Below are positions 38,485-46,264 of a stretch of DNA of 64,000 bases, in pieces (the first letter of the stretch is position 1; the number at the start of each line of letters is the position of its first letter). Source of the stretch: Terricaulis silvestris (GTDB taxonomy: Bacteria; Pseudomonadota; Alphaproteobacteria; Caulobacterales; Aquidulcibacteraceae); contig NZ_CP047045.1 of assembly GCF_009792355.1 (NCBI RefSeq), positions 2,630,501 through 2,694,500 on the forward strand, written 5' to 3'. Below the pieces are notes generated by a model. The model saw nothing but the letters and a program-made list of their open reading frames with translations. It had not been told where the DNA came from and made no database searches. The position numbers and the translations under genes are program-made.

Positions 38485-39060
38485 TCAAAGCTCCGCAACG
38501 TCCGGCGCGACCATTTTGGCGCGGCCGATTTCGGTGCCGGCTTTCTGCGCCTCAACGCGCGTCGCCTTGATCACCGTGCCGACCATTTGCGGCTCGATCT
38601 CGAGCTTCAGCACGATCACATCGCCAGCGGCGACATTCAGGTCTTGCGTGTTGGCGCCAGGTTTTTTCTTGTCGGGCGTGCCGAGATAGAGCTCGATCTT
38701 GTGGACACCTGGCGTCAACGCGACGCGCGTGAAGCGCGGGCTTTTGATCTGCGCGGCTTGGCGGCCATCGATGTCGAGGTTCACGCCGACGGCTTTGCCG
38801 ATGAACTGAGTGCGATAAACATAGAGCGCGGCTTTGCCTGCATCGGGCGCGAACGTGAGTGCTGCGGTGCGCTGCTGGGGCGTCGCGTCGGTGACTTTGC
38901 GGTTGAGCTGGAGATTGCGCCACACGATGACCACGCAAACCGCGACGATCACCAGCGTAATGAGGTTCACGATGCTGTCGCCAAACAGCGAGCGCATCGC
39001 GCCGAACACAACCAAGCCGACAATGACGGCGACGCCGACGAGAAGAAGATAACGAACCAT
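38485..39060 (-). CDS. Two-TM membrane protein with DUF2846-like domain
   Basis: 191 aa. Two N-terminal TM helices (residues 3-22, 30-48) are followed by a beta-sandwich resembling DUF2846: AALYVYRTQFIGKAVGVNLDIDGRQAAQIKSPRFTRVALTPGVHKIELY. Probably envelope-facing. Function unknown. Same strand as the 39141 gene, about 80 bp downstream of it. Confidence 0.75.
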   Translation of the reverse strand: MVRYLLLVGVAVIVGLVVFGAMRSLFGDSIVNLITLVIVAVCVVIVWRNLQLNRKVTDATPQQRTAALTFAPDAGKAALYVYRTQFIGKAVGVNLDIDGRQAAQIKSPRFTRVALTPGVHKIELYLGTPDKKKPGANTQDLNVAAGDVIVLKLEIEPQMVGTVIKATRVEAQKAGTEIGRAKMVAPDVAEL

Positions 39061-39140
39061 GCGTCGCTCTTAGGGCGGAGAGCGGCGCACTTCTATCGTT
39101 CAATCGGGAGAGCCGCGCGAATATTCGCGCCCAAGGGTGA

Positions 39141-39500
39141 TTAGCGCTTCACCATGCTCGCCAGGACTTGCGCCATCTTCGGCGTGTGCGTGGGTTTCAG
39201 CTTGAAGGAGAACTCGGCGCTCGATGGGGGAACGAAGGTGACGACGAGATCACCATCGTCGGCTGTGGCAAACTCCCAATAGTCGGTGTCGATCGGGTAC
39301 TTGACGTTCGGGTTCTTCTTGAGCGCCTTTTCGCTTTGCGCGACGAGAGTCAGCAAGACTGTCAAGAGCTTGCGCGCTTCGGTCGCCGGCATCGTGACGG
39401 CTGTGGGACCAGACTGTGTTTCGAGGTCAAGCACAATCGACTTGTTGTCTTCGGTGAGCTTGGCGTCCTTCACGGTCTTTGCTGCAATAGTACTCGGCAT
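39141..39500 (-). CDS. Hypothetical protein
   Basis: 119 aa, no signal peptide or TM. N-terminal MPSTIAAKTVKDAKLTEDNKSIVLDLE is beta-like; ATEARKLLTVLLTLVAQSEKAL is an amphipathic helix; the end is FSFKLKPTHTPKMAQVLASMVKR. Clear AAGGAAGGA upstream of ATG 39500. No family recognised. Divergent from folA by about 100 bp. Confidence 0.65.
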   Translation of the reverse strand: MPSTIAAKTVKDAKLTEDNKSIVLDLETQSGPTAVTMPATEARKLLTVLLTLVAQSEKALKKNPNVKYPIDTDYWEFATADDGDLVVTFVPPSSAEFSFKLKPTHTPKMAQVLASMVKR

Positions 39501-39604
39501 GAATAGTCCTTCCTGCGACGTCTGCTAATGGGCGGCTCCCGCCAAGTCCAGCACGTGCTGCCGATAGACGATCGCTCCTTCCCCAAAGCGGATAGGACGG
39601 TTTA

Positions 39605-40135
39605 GTGAGGGGTGTGACAGCACCCAAACCCACCCCAAAGCTCACCCTTGTCGTCGCCGTCGCCAAGAACGGCGTGATCGGCCGCGATGGCGATCTGCCG
39701 TGGCGGCTCTCGTCCGACATGAAGCGCTTCAAAGCGGCGACCATGGGCAAGCCGGTGCTGATGGGCCGCAAGACCTGGGAGAGCTTGCCGAAGAAGCCGC
39801 TTGCCGGACGTCAGAACCTGGTGCTGACGCGCGACGCGACTTTCGTGGCGCAGGATGCGTGGGTCTACACCGATCTCGACGCGATGGTCGCCGCCGGGCG
39901 CGCGATGGCGCTGGAGGCTGGTGTGGACGAGGTGTGTGTCATTGGCGGCGCGCAACTTTACAATGCGCTGCTCTCACGCGCGGATCGGATTGTATTAACG
40001 GAAGTCGATCTCGCGCCGGAGGGCGACGCTCACCTGAAATTTGATCTCAGCACGTGGCGCGAAGTGAGCCGCGAAGAAGTGCCGCGCGGTGAAAAGGACG
40101 ACGCGGCTTTCACGGTGCGTGTTTTGGAGCGCTGA
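39605..40135 (+). CDS. folA: Dihydrofolate reductase
   Basis: Reduces dihydrofolate with NADPH; target of trimethoprim. 176 aa. LVVAVAKNGVIGRDGDLPWRL with catalytic Asp in the SDMKRFK region, PVLMGRKTWESLPKKPLAGRQNLVLTR, and VIGGAQLYNALL. Start GTG 39605 is used; a second in-frame GTG at 39614 is equally possible. The stop TGA is overlapped by palindrome copy 40134-40239. The pairing with upstream thyA matches the folate cycle. Confidence 0.95.
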   Translation: MRGVTAPKPTPKLTLVVAVAKNGVIGRDGDLPWRLSSDMKRFKAATMGKPVLMGRKTWESLPKKPLAGRQNLVLTRDATFVAQDAWVYTDLDAMVAAGRAMALEAGVDEVCVIGGAQLYNALLSRADRIVLTEVDLAPEGDAHLKFDLSTWREVSREEVPRGEKDDAAFTVRVLER

Positions 40136-40239
40136 TATGGAGCGCCGGCGTCCTCGCCGGCATGAGACCGATCGAACAAGCGCAGGCGCTTGAACGTTCC
40201 AGCGGCGCTGTGCCGGCGAGGACGCCGGCGCTCCATATC
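40134..40239. repeat. Long palindrome family P28, copy with compensatory changes and long loop
   Basis: Perfect 28-bp arms at 40134-40161 and 40212-40239, with a 50-nt loop that itself contains a small inverted repeat. Relative to the other three copies, three positions differ and all are matched in the opposite arm (A to G at arm position 1, C to G at 9, C to T at 18 with partners changed). Sits between convergent folA and the RusA-like gene, overlapping both stop codons. Confidence 0.95.
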
Positions 40240-40591
40240 ATCCGCGCTTCACAGCCTTGATTGTGATGCGCTCGCGCTCACCCGCAATGCGCTCGCAGTG
40301 GAGCTTGGCGATCTGGCTGTCATCGAAGAAGACGTGGCCCTTGAGCGCGTCGAGCAGCGCCTTGGCCAGGTTGTCCAAATCCAGCCGCGGCACTTCGCCG
40401 ATATATTCCATGATCAGTTCGACCTCGAACTCGCCGTGGCGTGGCCGGATCTGGAAGTCTTTGCGGAAAAATTCGTAGACCAGGGGCTTATAATAGCGCG
40501 CCTGGGTGGTGATGCCGTCGATGGCGATTTCGGCGCCGCCGGCGATCTCACGGGCGCGGACTTTGCCGCGGCCGGTCCACTCCCCCGCCAT
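40238..40591 (-). CDS. RusA-like Holliday junction resolvase family protein
   Basis: 117 aa from ATG 40591 (MAGEWTGRGKVR), preceded by GGAAGG; the frame is open to 40621. RusA-family acidic residues appear in PRLDLDNLAKALLDALKG and VFFDDSQIAKL, matching the Asp ligands of this metal-dependent nuclease. RusA proteins are usually phage-derived and resolve four-way junctions as dimers. No other phage gene is nearby, so the gene seems domesticated. Its N-terminus differs from canonical RusA; nuclease activity is inference. Confidence 0.8.
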   Translation of the reverse strand: MAGEWTGRGKVRAREIAGGAEIAIDGITTQARYYKPLVYEFFRKDFQIRPRHGEFEVELIMEYIGEVPRLDLDNLAKALLDALKGHVFFDDSQIAKLHCERIAGERERITIKAVKRG

Positions 40592-40669
40592 TTCTCGCAC
40601 CTTCCGGCTTGATCGCCACAATCGGCGCCCATATCCCCTGCGGGAGCAGATTCCTCAAGCGAGCATCCC

Positions 40670-42055
40670 ATGGCAACCCGCACCGAGACCGACAGCTTTG
40701 GCCCGATCCAGGTCGAGGCGGACAAATACTGGGGCGCTCAGGCGCAGCGCTCGCTGCAGAACTTCAAAATTGGCGAAGAGAAGATGCCGGCGCCGATCGT
40801 CCGTGCGCTGGGGGTCGTCAAGCGTGCCGCGGCCGAAGCCAATATGGAGCTGGGCGTGCTGAAGCCCGAAATCGGCGACACCGTGGTGAAGGCGGCGCAA
40901 GAGGTGATCGAAGGCAAGCTCAACGCGCACTTCCCGCTGGCGGTGTGGCAGACGGGGTCCGGCACGCAGTCGAACATGAACGCCAACGAGGTGATCTCGA
41001 ATCGCGCCATCGAAATGCTCGGCGGCGAGATGGGCTCGAAGAAGCCGGTACACCCGAACGATCACGTCAATATGAGCCAATCGTCGAACGATACGTTCCC
41101 AACGGCGATGCACATCATGGCGGCGGAGATGACGGCGCGGCATCTGATGCCGGCGCTGGCGCATCTGGAAACGGCGCTGAAAAAGAAGCAGGCGCAGTTC
41201 GAGCACATCATCAAGATCGGCCGCACCCACACGCAGGACGCGACGCCGCTGACATTGGGTCAGGAATTTTCCGGCTACGTGCAGCAAGTGTCGAACGCCA
41301 ACCATCGGCTGAAGGAAAGCCTCTACGGGCTTTACGAATTGGCGCAGGGCGGAACGGCCGTGGGCACCGGGCTCAATGCTCCGGTGGGCTTTGCAGAGAA
41401 GGTGGCGCAACGAATCGCCGCGATCACGGAGCTTCCGTTTGTGACGGCGCCGAACAAGTTCGAGGCGCTGGCCGCGCATGACGCGATGGTGTTCGCGCAC
41501 GGGGCGATCAATACGGCGGCCGCGGCCCTGTTCAAGATCGCCAACGACATCCGCTTCCTGGGCTCGGGGCCGCGCTCCGGCTTGGGTGAATTGATGCTGC
41601 CGGAAAACGAGCCGGGCTCGTCGATCATGCCGGGCAAGGTGAATCCGACGCAATGCGAAGCGCTGACCCAAGTGTGCGTGCAGGTGTTCGGCAATCAGTC
41701 CGCGATCACGTTCGCTGGCGCCAGCGGGCACTTTGAGCTCAACGTGTTCAATCCGGTGATGGCGTACAATTACTGGCAATCGGCGCGGCTGCTGGGCGAT
41801 GCGGCGATCAGCTTTGCCGACAATTGCGTCGCCGGCATCGAGGCGCGCGAAGACAACATCAAGAAGAACTTGGAGATGTCGCTGATGCTGGTGACGGCGC
41901 TAGCGCCGAAATACGGCTACGACCGCGCTGCCAAGATCGCCAAGACCGCGCACAAGAACGGCACGTCGCTGCGCGAAGAAGCGGTGAAAGACGGGATTGC
42001 GGTGGAGGACTTCGACGCGATCGTGCGGCCAGAGAAGATGATTGGGCCGGGCTGA
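40670..42055 (+). CDS. fumC: Fumarate hydratase class II
   Basis: Iron-independent fumarase of the TCA cycle, tetrameric; 461 aa. Signature [17 protein letters not shown] contains the catalytic Ser loop; [42 protein letters not shown] and [19 protein letters not shown] line the active site. Upstream, AGGG and CAAGCGAGC give a modest ribosome site. Followed by hairpin 42072-42090 and then DUF4169, as seen in other alphaproteobacteria. Confidence 0.97.
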   Translation: MATRTETDSFGPIQVEADKYWGAQAQRSLQNFKIGEEKMPAPIVRALGVVKRAAAEANMELGVLKPEIGDTVVKAAQEVIEGKLNAHFPLAVWQTGSGTQSNMNANEVISNRAIEMLGGEMGSKKPVHPNDHVNMSQSSNDTFPTAMHIMAAEMTARHLMPALAHLETALKKKQAQFEHIIKIGRTHTQDATPLTLGQEFSGYVQQVSNANHRLKESLYGLYELAQGGTAVGTGLNAPVGFAEKVAQRIAAITELPFVTAPNKFEALAAHDAMVFAHGAINTAAAALFKIANDIRFLGSGPRSGLGELMLPENEPGSSIMPGKVNPTQCEALTQVCVQVFGNQSAITFAGASGHFELNVFNPVMAYNYWQSARLLGDAAISFADNCVAGIEAREDNIKKNLEMSLMLVTALAPKYGYDRAAKIAKTAHKNGTSLREEAVKDGIAVEDFDAIVRPEKMIGPG

Positions 42056-42071
42056 CGCGAAGGATTCGAGC

Positions 42072-42090
42072 AAGGTTCCATCGGAACCTT
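42072..42090 (+). terminator. Hairpin after fumC
   Basis: Perfect 8-bp stem AAGGTTCC-ATC-GGAACCTT 17 bp after the fumC stop. Followed by TCGCCTATCT, not a clear T-run, so it may be an attenuator or RNA-stability element and not an intrinsic terminator. Confidence 0.55.
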
Positions 42091-42177
42091 TCGCCTATCT
42101 GCCAATCTAATGTTTTCGCGTCCTATTTCGACGCGCACAGCTTGGCGCGAATCCGGTAGCGGCCTACATCCCCAATC

Positions 42178-42357
42178 ATGGGCGATATCTTGAACCTGCG
42201 TCGGGCGCGAAAAGCGAAAGCGCGACAAGATGCTGAAACCGAAGCCGCCGCTAAGCGATTACAACATGGACAAAGCAAAGCTGGGAAAAAGCTCAGCAAG
42301 GCCGAACAGGAGGCCGCCGCGCGCAAGCTCGACGGACATAAACGTGATGACAGCTAA
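42178..42357 (+). CDS. DUF4169 family small protein
   Basis: 59 aa, highly charged: MGDILNLRRARKAKARQ, then RLQHGQSKAGKKLSKAEQE and RKLDGHKRDDS at the end. Matches the pattern of DUF4169, a short helical basic protein found next to fumC and the RHH gene in alphaproteobacteria. Function unknown. Its stop lies inside the start of the RHH gene (11-bp overlap), which supports that both are real and co-translated. Confidence 0.8.
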   Translation: MGDILNLRRARKAKARQDAETEAAAKRLQHGQSKAGKKLSKAEQEAAARKLDGHKRDDS

Positions 42358-42574
42358 GGGCGCTCTGCTCAAACGATCGATGCGGATCGCCGGTCACCGG
42401 ACGTCATTGGCATTGGAACAAGAATTCTGGTCAGCGCTTGAGCGGATCGCGCGGGCGCGTTCGCAGACTTTACCTGTGCTGATCGCCTCGATTGATGACG
42501 GGCGCGCCAAGGATGCGCCCGACGCCTCGCTCGCCTCTGCGGTGCGCGTCTTCGTGCTGGAAAACCGGGTTTAG
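42347..42574 (+). CDS. Ribbon-helix-helix domain protein (RHH_4 type)
   Basis: 75 aa. KRSMRIAGHRTSLALEQEFWSALERIARARSQTLPVLIASIDDG and ASAVRVFVLENRV follow the RHH_4 consensus (AGHRTS, LE.EFW..L..IA, FVLE). Probably a dimeric DNA-binding protein or an antitoxin-like regulator; target unknown. Start ATG 42347 (GTG 42344 also in frame) overlaps DUF4169. It ends 3 bp before the convergent TIR gene. Confidence 0.85.
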   Translation: MTAKGALLKRSMRIAGHRTSLALEQEFWSALERIARARSQTLPVLIASIDDGRAKDAPDASLASAVRVFVLENRV

Positions 42575-42577
42575 CCG

Positions 42578-43609
42578 TTACTGCGCGGCCCGGGCGTACA
42601 GAGCGATCGCATAATAGCAGGGCGCGATCGAGCAATTGAACATCTGTACCTGAACCGTGAAGTTCGCCGTGTAGGCCGGCGCCACGGCCACGACGGGCTG
42701 GCTGCTGGTCGCCGTGTCCTGCGCGACTTGCACGCCGTTATTGTCGAACACGACGAGATCCATATCGGCGCAGTCGCGATCGCAGACGCCTAGCACGCGA
42801 TAGTCGTAACCGGCGTGAAGCTCGGCCGGAATGTTCCAGCTCTGGCCCTGGGCCAGATTGCCGCTGAATGGTTGGCCGACGAGTTGGAAGCCTTGCTGCG
42901 CCGCGACCTGCTGAGCTGCCTGCAATTGCTGCAGGATGATCGCTTGAGGATTGTCCGCTGTCGTTGGCGCGGGCTGCACCGGCGCTGAACCGGCGACGGG
43001 CTGAGCGCCGTTCGCGATTTGCGGGTTCTGTGTCGTCGGCATCATGGAGCCGATGATTCCGAGAACAACGATCGTGGCGACGACGGCGCCAGCGACCCAA
43101 ACCCAAACCGGCACGCCGGATTTCTTTTCAGGCGCGGCAGTGGCCGCTGGTCGCGGCGGCGCGGCGGCCGCGCGCGCCGGCGTGCTCATGGCCGGTTGCG
43201 GCGCAGGCGCACGCGGCTCCGCTTTGGAAAAACCCTGAACGGCATCGACAAAGCGCCGCCAGCCGGGATGATCCGCTTCGCCGTTCCAGGTCGCGAGGTT
43301 TGCGGCTTGCACTTCGCCGAACCCGAACGGCGGCGTTGACGCGTCCATCATCACCGGGATGAGCACGCCCTTGTCACGGCCCATGCGCGCTTCCTCGCGC
43401 ACCCATTGCGACTTGGTGGAGTGCTCGCTCCACAGCACGATCAGCGCTTTGCACTGCGTCAGCTTCTGTTCGATGTAGTCAGCCCAGGTGGTGCCAGGCG
43501 GAATTTCGTTGTCCCAGAACACGTCGAGGCCGGCCTGCTCGAGGCCGCGCGCGACCTGCTCGGCGCGGGCGCTGTCCTCACGTGCGTAAGACAAAAAAAC
43601 GTCGGCCAT
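42578..43609 (-). CDS. Membrane-anchored TIR protein with exported PPC-like domain
   Basis: 343 aa. Residues 1-130 form a TIR domain (MADVFLSYARED; BB-loop region WDNEIPPGTTW; catalytic Glu in SQWVREEARMGRD, E73). A Pro/Ala-rich linker (about 131-165) leads to one TM helix (VPVWVWVAGAVVATIVVLGIIG) and then a Gln/Ala segment. The C-terminal ~105-residue beta domain has VLGVCDRDCADMDLVVFDNNG and MFNCSIAPCYYAIALY. That C-terminal domain matches the secreted protein at 50451-50900, including four cysteines. Topology implied: TIR inside, PPC-like domain outside. Could be a sensor-coupled NADase or scaffold. Encoded 62 bp downstream of its TIR paralogue. Confidence 0.9.
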   Translation of the reverse strand: MADVFLSYAREDSARAEQVARGLEQAGLDVFWDNEIPPGTTWADYIEQKLTQCKALIVLWSEHSTKSQWVREEARMGRDKGVLIPVMMDASTPPFGFGEVQAANLATWNGEADHPGWRRFVDAVQGFSKAEPRAPAPQPAMSTPARAAAAPPRPAATAAPEKKSGVPVWVWVAGAVVATIVVLGIIGSMMPTTQNPQIANGAQPVAGSAPVQPAPTTADNPQAIILQQLQAAQQVAAQQGFQLVGQPFSGNLAQGQSWNIPAELHAGYDYRVLGVCDRDCADMDLVVFDNNGVQVAQDTATSSQPVVAVAPAYTANFTVQVQMFNCSIAPCYYAIALYARAAQ

Positions 43610-43671
43610 GTCCCCTCCTGCGGCCCCTTCCTAGCAGGGCCGGTGAGGCGATCAAACCGTCGAACGCTGGG

Positions 43672-44610
43672 CTATTGCCCCTTCGGGTTGGGCCCGTATT
43701 GGTTCGGCCCCGGCCGGGAAGGGATGACCGTGATAACGAGGCTGACCAGAATGGTAGCTCCGAACAGTACGGCGCCCAGCGGCATCATCGCCGCCATCAT
43801 CATCCCGGCGACCAAGTAGACTCCGAACACGGCGGCGACGAGCCAGCCGCTCAACCCCACATCGTGGAAACGGCGACTGGTGACGGCGATTGACGGCGAC
43901 AACACGGCGAGCGTCGCGATCATGTTGAAGACCTGATTGTTCGGCTGACTGGTGTAGGTGTTGTAGCCGAACGCCATCACGTCGATGAACGACGCGACGA
44001 ACGCGAGCGCGACGGTGAACAATATCCACCACCAATACTCGGCGCGACGTGCGCGACCTTTTCCGTTGAAGTAAAACCGGAAGCATTTCTGGACGTAGCC
44101 GATAGGCGAAAGCGTCTCCGCTTCGCCGGTCGGCGCCGCCGCATACACAGGCGTTGCAGGCGCGATCGGCGGCGGACGATACGGCGAAATTGGCGCAGCC
44201 GGTTGCGGCGCGGCGGCGCCATCGCGCGCGGCGGCGTGCACGGCGTTGGCGAAGCGCGTCCATTCCGGGTGATTTGGTTCACCGCGCCATGTCGCGAGGT
44301 TCGCCGCCTGCACTTCGCCGAAGCCGAACGGCATCTGCGACCCATCGATCAGCGCCGGGATAAGTTTCGACTTGTCGCGCCCCATGCGCGCTTCTTCACG
44401 CACCCATTGCGACTTGGTGGAGTGCTCGCTCCACAACACAACGACGGCTCTGCAGGACGTGAGCTTGCCTTCGATGTAATCCGCCCAAGTTTGCCCCGGC
44501 GGAATTTCGGTATCCCAAAACGCTTCAAGCCCAAGCGCTTGCAAGCCGCGCGCGACTTGTTCGGCGCGCGCGCGATCTTCGCGGGCGTAGGAAATGAAGA
44601 CATCGGCCAT
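43672..44610 (-). CDS. TIR-DUF805 membrane protein
   Basis: 312 aa. The TIR domain (residues 1-130; MADVFISYARED, WDTEIPPGQTW, SQWVREEARMGRD with the candidate catalytic Glu) is about three quarters identical to its neighbour. A Pro-rich linker (about 135-165) leads to DUF805: CFRFYFNGKGRARRAEYWWWILF, then SIAVTSRRFHDVGLSGWLV and the terminal PGPNQYGPNPKG, with about four TM helices. DUF805 proteins are inner-membrane proteins of unknown role. First gene of a tandem pair, 62 bp apart on the same strand, likely one transcript. Confidence 0.92.
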   Translation of the reverse strand: MADVFISYAREDRARAEQVARGLQALGLEAFWDTEIPPGQTWADYIEGKLTSCRAVVVLWSEHSTKSQWVREEARMGRDKSKLIPALIDGSQMPFGFGEVQAANLATWRGEPNHPEWTRFANAVHAAARDGAAAPQPAAPISPYRPPPIAPATPVYAAAPTGEAETLSPIGYVQKCFRFYFNGKGRARRAEYWWWILFTVALAFVASFIDVMAFGYNTYTSQPNNQVFNMIATLAVLSPSIAVTSRRFHDVGLSGWLVAAVFGVYLVAGMMMAAMMPLGAVLFGATILVSLVITVIPSRPGPNQYGPNPKGQ

Positions 44611-44664
44611 GGCTGCCTCGCGCTCGATTCTGGCGCGAGGCTAGCCTTGTTGGGTGGCAGCGGA

Positions 44665-45135
44665 CTAGCGCGTGTTGACGTAATTTGCGAAACGTTCGCC
44701 GAACACGCTTTGCCAGCCCATATTGTAGCCTTCGCGCATCTGCTGGCCCTTGTCGCCCATGCGCTCCCAGGCGCTGTGAGTAAGCGTGACGCGGCACGTT
44801 TCGGCGCCGGTTGGTTCAAACACGACTTCGACGTCACCGGATTGCGCGCGCGGCTGGCCGAGTTGCCATGTCATGGCGAAGCGACGGCCGGGTTCGTAGG
44901 CAAGCACTTCGCCCCACTCGAACGTGCGGCCATCTTCCGCGACTTCGTACACGCGCCCGCCGATGCGCGGCTCGACGACGTGATCGATCGCCTTGGTGTT
45001 GTTTTCCGGCGAAAGCGCATGTGTATCGAGCGGCCACCACTTCGCGGCTTCATGCACATAGATGCGAAACGCGTCATCAGCGGAGCGCTTCAGCTCGAGC
45101 GTTTTCACGAGGGGTGCGAGTTCGATGACGCTCAT
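44665..45135 (-). CDS. SRPBCC/AHSA1 family protein
   Basis: 156 aa START/Bet v1-like ligand-binding fold: KTLELKRSADDAFRIYVHEAAKWWPLDTHAL, GGRVYEVAEDGRTFEWGEVLAYEPGRRFAMTWQ, TGAETCRVTLTHSAWER and YNMGWQSVFGERFANYV. Start ATG 45135 overlaps the ArsR stop by 4 bp. The ArsR + AHSA1 pair is common; the AHSA1 protein binds an unknown small hydrophobic ligand or assists a chaperone. Confidence 0.9.
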   Translation of the reverse strand: MSVIELAPLVKTLELKRSADDAFRIYVHEAAKWWPLDTHALSPENNTKAIDHVVEPRIGGRVYEVAEDGRTFEWGEVLAYEPGRRFAMTWQLGQPRAQSGDVEVVFEPTGAETCRVTLTHSAWERMGDKGQQMREGYNMGWQSVFGERFANYVNTR

Positions 45136-45437
45136 TTCTTCTCCCCTTCCGCGTAGTCCTTGAAGCGCGCGAGCGCGTCGTCCCAGAATGTGTCCAGCCA
45201 ATCGCGCAGTTCGCGCAATCCTTCAGCGTGAATGCGGTAGATGCGCGCCGTGCCGCGCGGCTCATCGCGCACGAGGCCGGCGTCTTTGAGTGCGCGCAGA
45301 TGTTGCGACACCGCCGGCCGGCTGACTGGCATGCCGTCCGCCAACTGGCCCACCGTCATCGGGCCAGCGCGAAGCCGTTCAAGCACCGCCAATCGCGTGG
45401 GATCGGAGAGTGCCGCCAAAGCCTTTTGGTAAGCCAT
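45132..45437 (-). CDS. ArsR family winged-helix regulator
   Basis: 101 aa from ATG 45437; GTG 45455 would add six residues. The HTH is DPTRLAVLERLRAGPMTVGQLADGMPVSRPAVSQHLRALKDAGLV. No cysteine metal site of the ELCVCDL type, so probably not a metal sensor. Likely autoregulates the operon with the SRPBCC gene. The upstream CTTACCGTTAGCTATGG region would hold the operator. Confidence 0.9.
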   Translation of the reverse strand: MAYQKALAALSDPTRLAVLERLRAGPMTVGQLADGMPVSRPAVSQHLRALKDAGLVRDEPRGTARIYRIHAEGLRELRDWLDTFWDDALARFKDYAEGEKK

Positions 45438-45457
45438 AGCTAACGGTAAGGGCACAC

Positions 45458-45631
45458 TTACCGAGAGTCAAGACCAGGCGTGGGCGTTTTGTCGGAGTGT
45501 TCGATCTGCGCGGTCTGCGTTCGGGGTGTGGTATTGAGCGCAGTCATGGCCATCACGGCCAGGACAACAACTAAGATGACTGCAAGCAAACCGGAGAATG
45601 CGCCGGCGCGAAATTCTTTGTCGTCTGACAC
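45458..45631 (-). CDS. Small single-TM protein
   Basis: 57 aa from GTG 45631 (VSDDKEFRAGAFSG), preceded by AGAGGA. One TM helix LLAVILVVVLAVMAMTAL and a polar C-terminal tail (TPRTQTAQIEHSDKTPTPGL). Ends just before the ArsR upstream region. Plausible but based only on a start site, a helix and length. Confidence 0.5.
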   Translation of the reverse strand: MSDDKEFRAGAFSGLLAVILVVVLAVMAMTALNTTPRTQTAQIEHSDKTPTPGLDSR

Positions 45632-45684
45632 GGCCGCGTCCTCTCTGCCTATGACAACAGAGGAGCGACCGCGGAAGTTCCGAT

Positions 45685-46140
45685 TTATTCTGGCGGCAGT
45701 GCGCCGCAATAGACGAGGCTGGTCGGTCCCGACCACGGGCCATCGGCGACCATCATGGCGCGCGCGGATTCCGCGAATGAAATCTGCATGTTGTGCGTGG
45801 TGGTGTCGCCTTCCGCGTGGCAGGTCGCGGCGATCGCGTAACCAGTGTTGGTGAGCTGGACATTGCTGAAGTCGCACGAGACTTCGCCTTGCGTGCTGAC
45901 CTGACGCTCGCGCCAACGCCACGCCGGATTTTCGCACCCAGCCTGCGTCGTCGCCCAAAGCCCGACATAACGCGGCGTCGTCTCGCTCGGCGGCGGCAAT
46001 GCTTGCGGTAGCGCTTCGGCTTCACCGACCTGCTCGGCGGCTTCCGGATCAGGGTGGGTGACGCCGGGATCGGTACACGCGATCAGCGCGACCGAGATCG
46101 CCGCAGCGGCGCAGCGGGCGATGAGGTTCGAGAGTTTCAT
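45685..46140 (-). CDS. Hypothetical lipoprotein
   Basis: 151 aa. MKLSNLIARCAAAAISVALIACTD has a lipobox (LIAC). The mature part has RYVGLWATTQAGCENPAWRWRERQVSTQGEVSCDFSNV, as in small lipoproteins with an APW-like AAGCxxPAW...C fold of unknown function. A pair of cysteines (GCENP, SCDF) and another in TCHAEG/YCGALPPE suggest disulfides. Divergent from the UvrD gene. Confidence 0.75.
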   Translation of the reverse strand: MKLSNLIARCAAAAISVALIACTDPGVTHPDPEAAEQVGEAEALPQALPPPSETTPRYVGLWATTQAGCENPAWRWRERQVSTQGEVSCDFSNVQLTNTGYAIAATCHAEGDTTTHNMQISFAESARAMMVADGPWSGPTSLVYCGALPPE

Positions 46141-46264
46141 GCGCGGTGAACGGGCACGGTAGCCGCGGGTTCCGGCGCGACCTCGCATGCTGTGGTTGCG
46201 GGCACTATGTTCTCGGTTCGTGCTAGGATGCGCGTTTACGGATCGAATCGAGTTGAACGACAGC

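Noticed and set aside
40238-40591. Prophage remnant suggested by a RusA-like gene
   Set aside because: No integrase, capsid, holin or repressor in the window, and base use matches its neighbours.
40655-41779. 374-codon open frame opposite fumC
   Set aside because: Antisense shadow; His/Arg-rich translation without domain pattern, while fumC is complete on the other strand.
42347-42574. RHH protein as antitoxin of a toxin-antitoxin pair
   Set aside because: No toxin-sized partner such as ParE or PemK is adjacent; DUF4169 is a conserved neighbour without toxin motifs.
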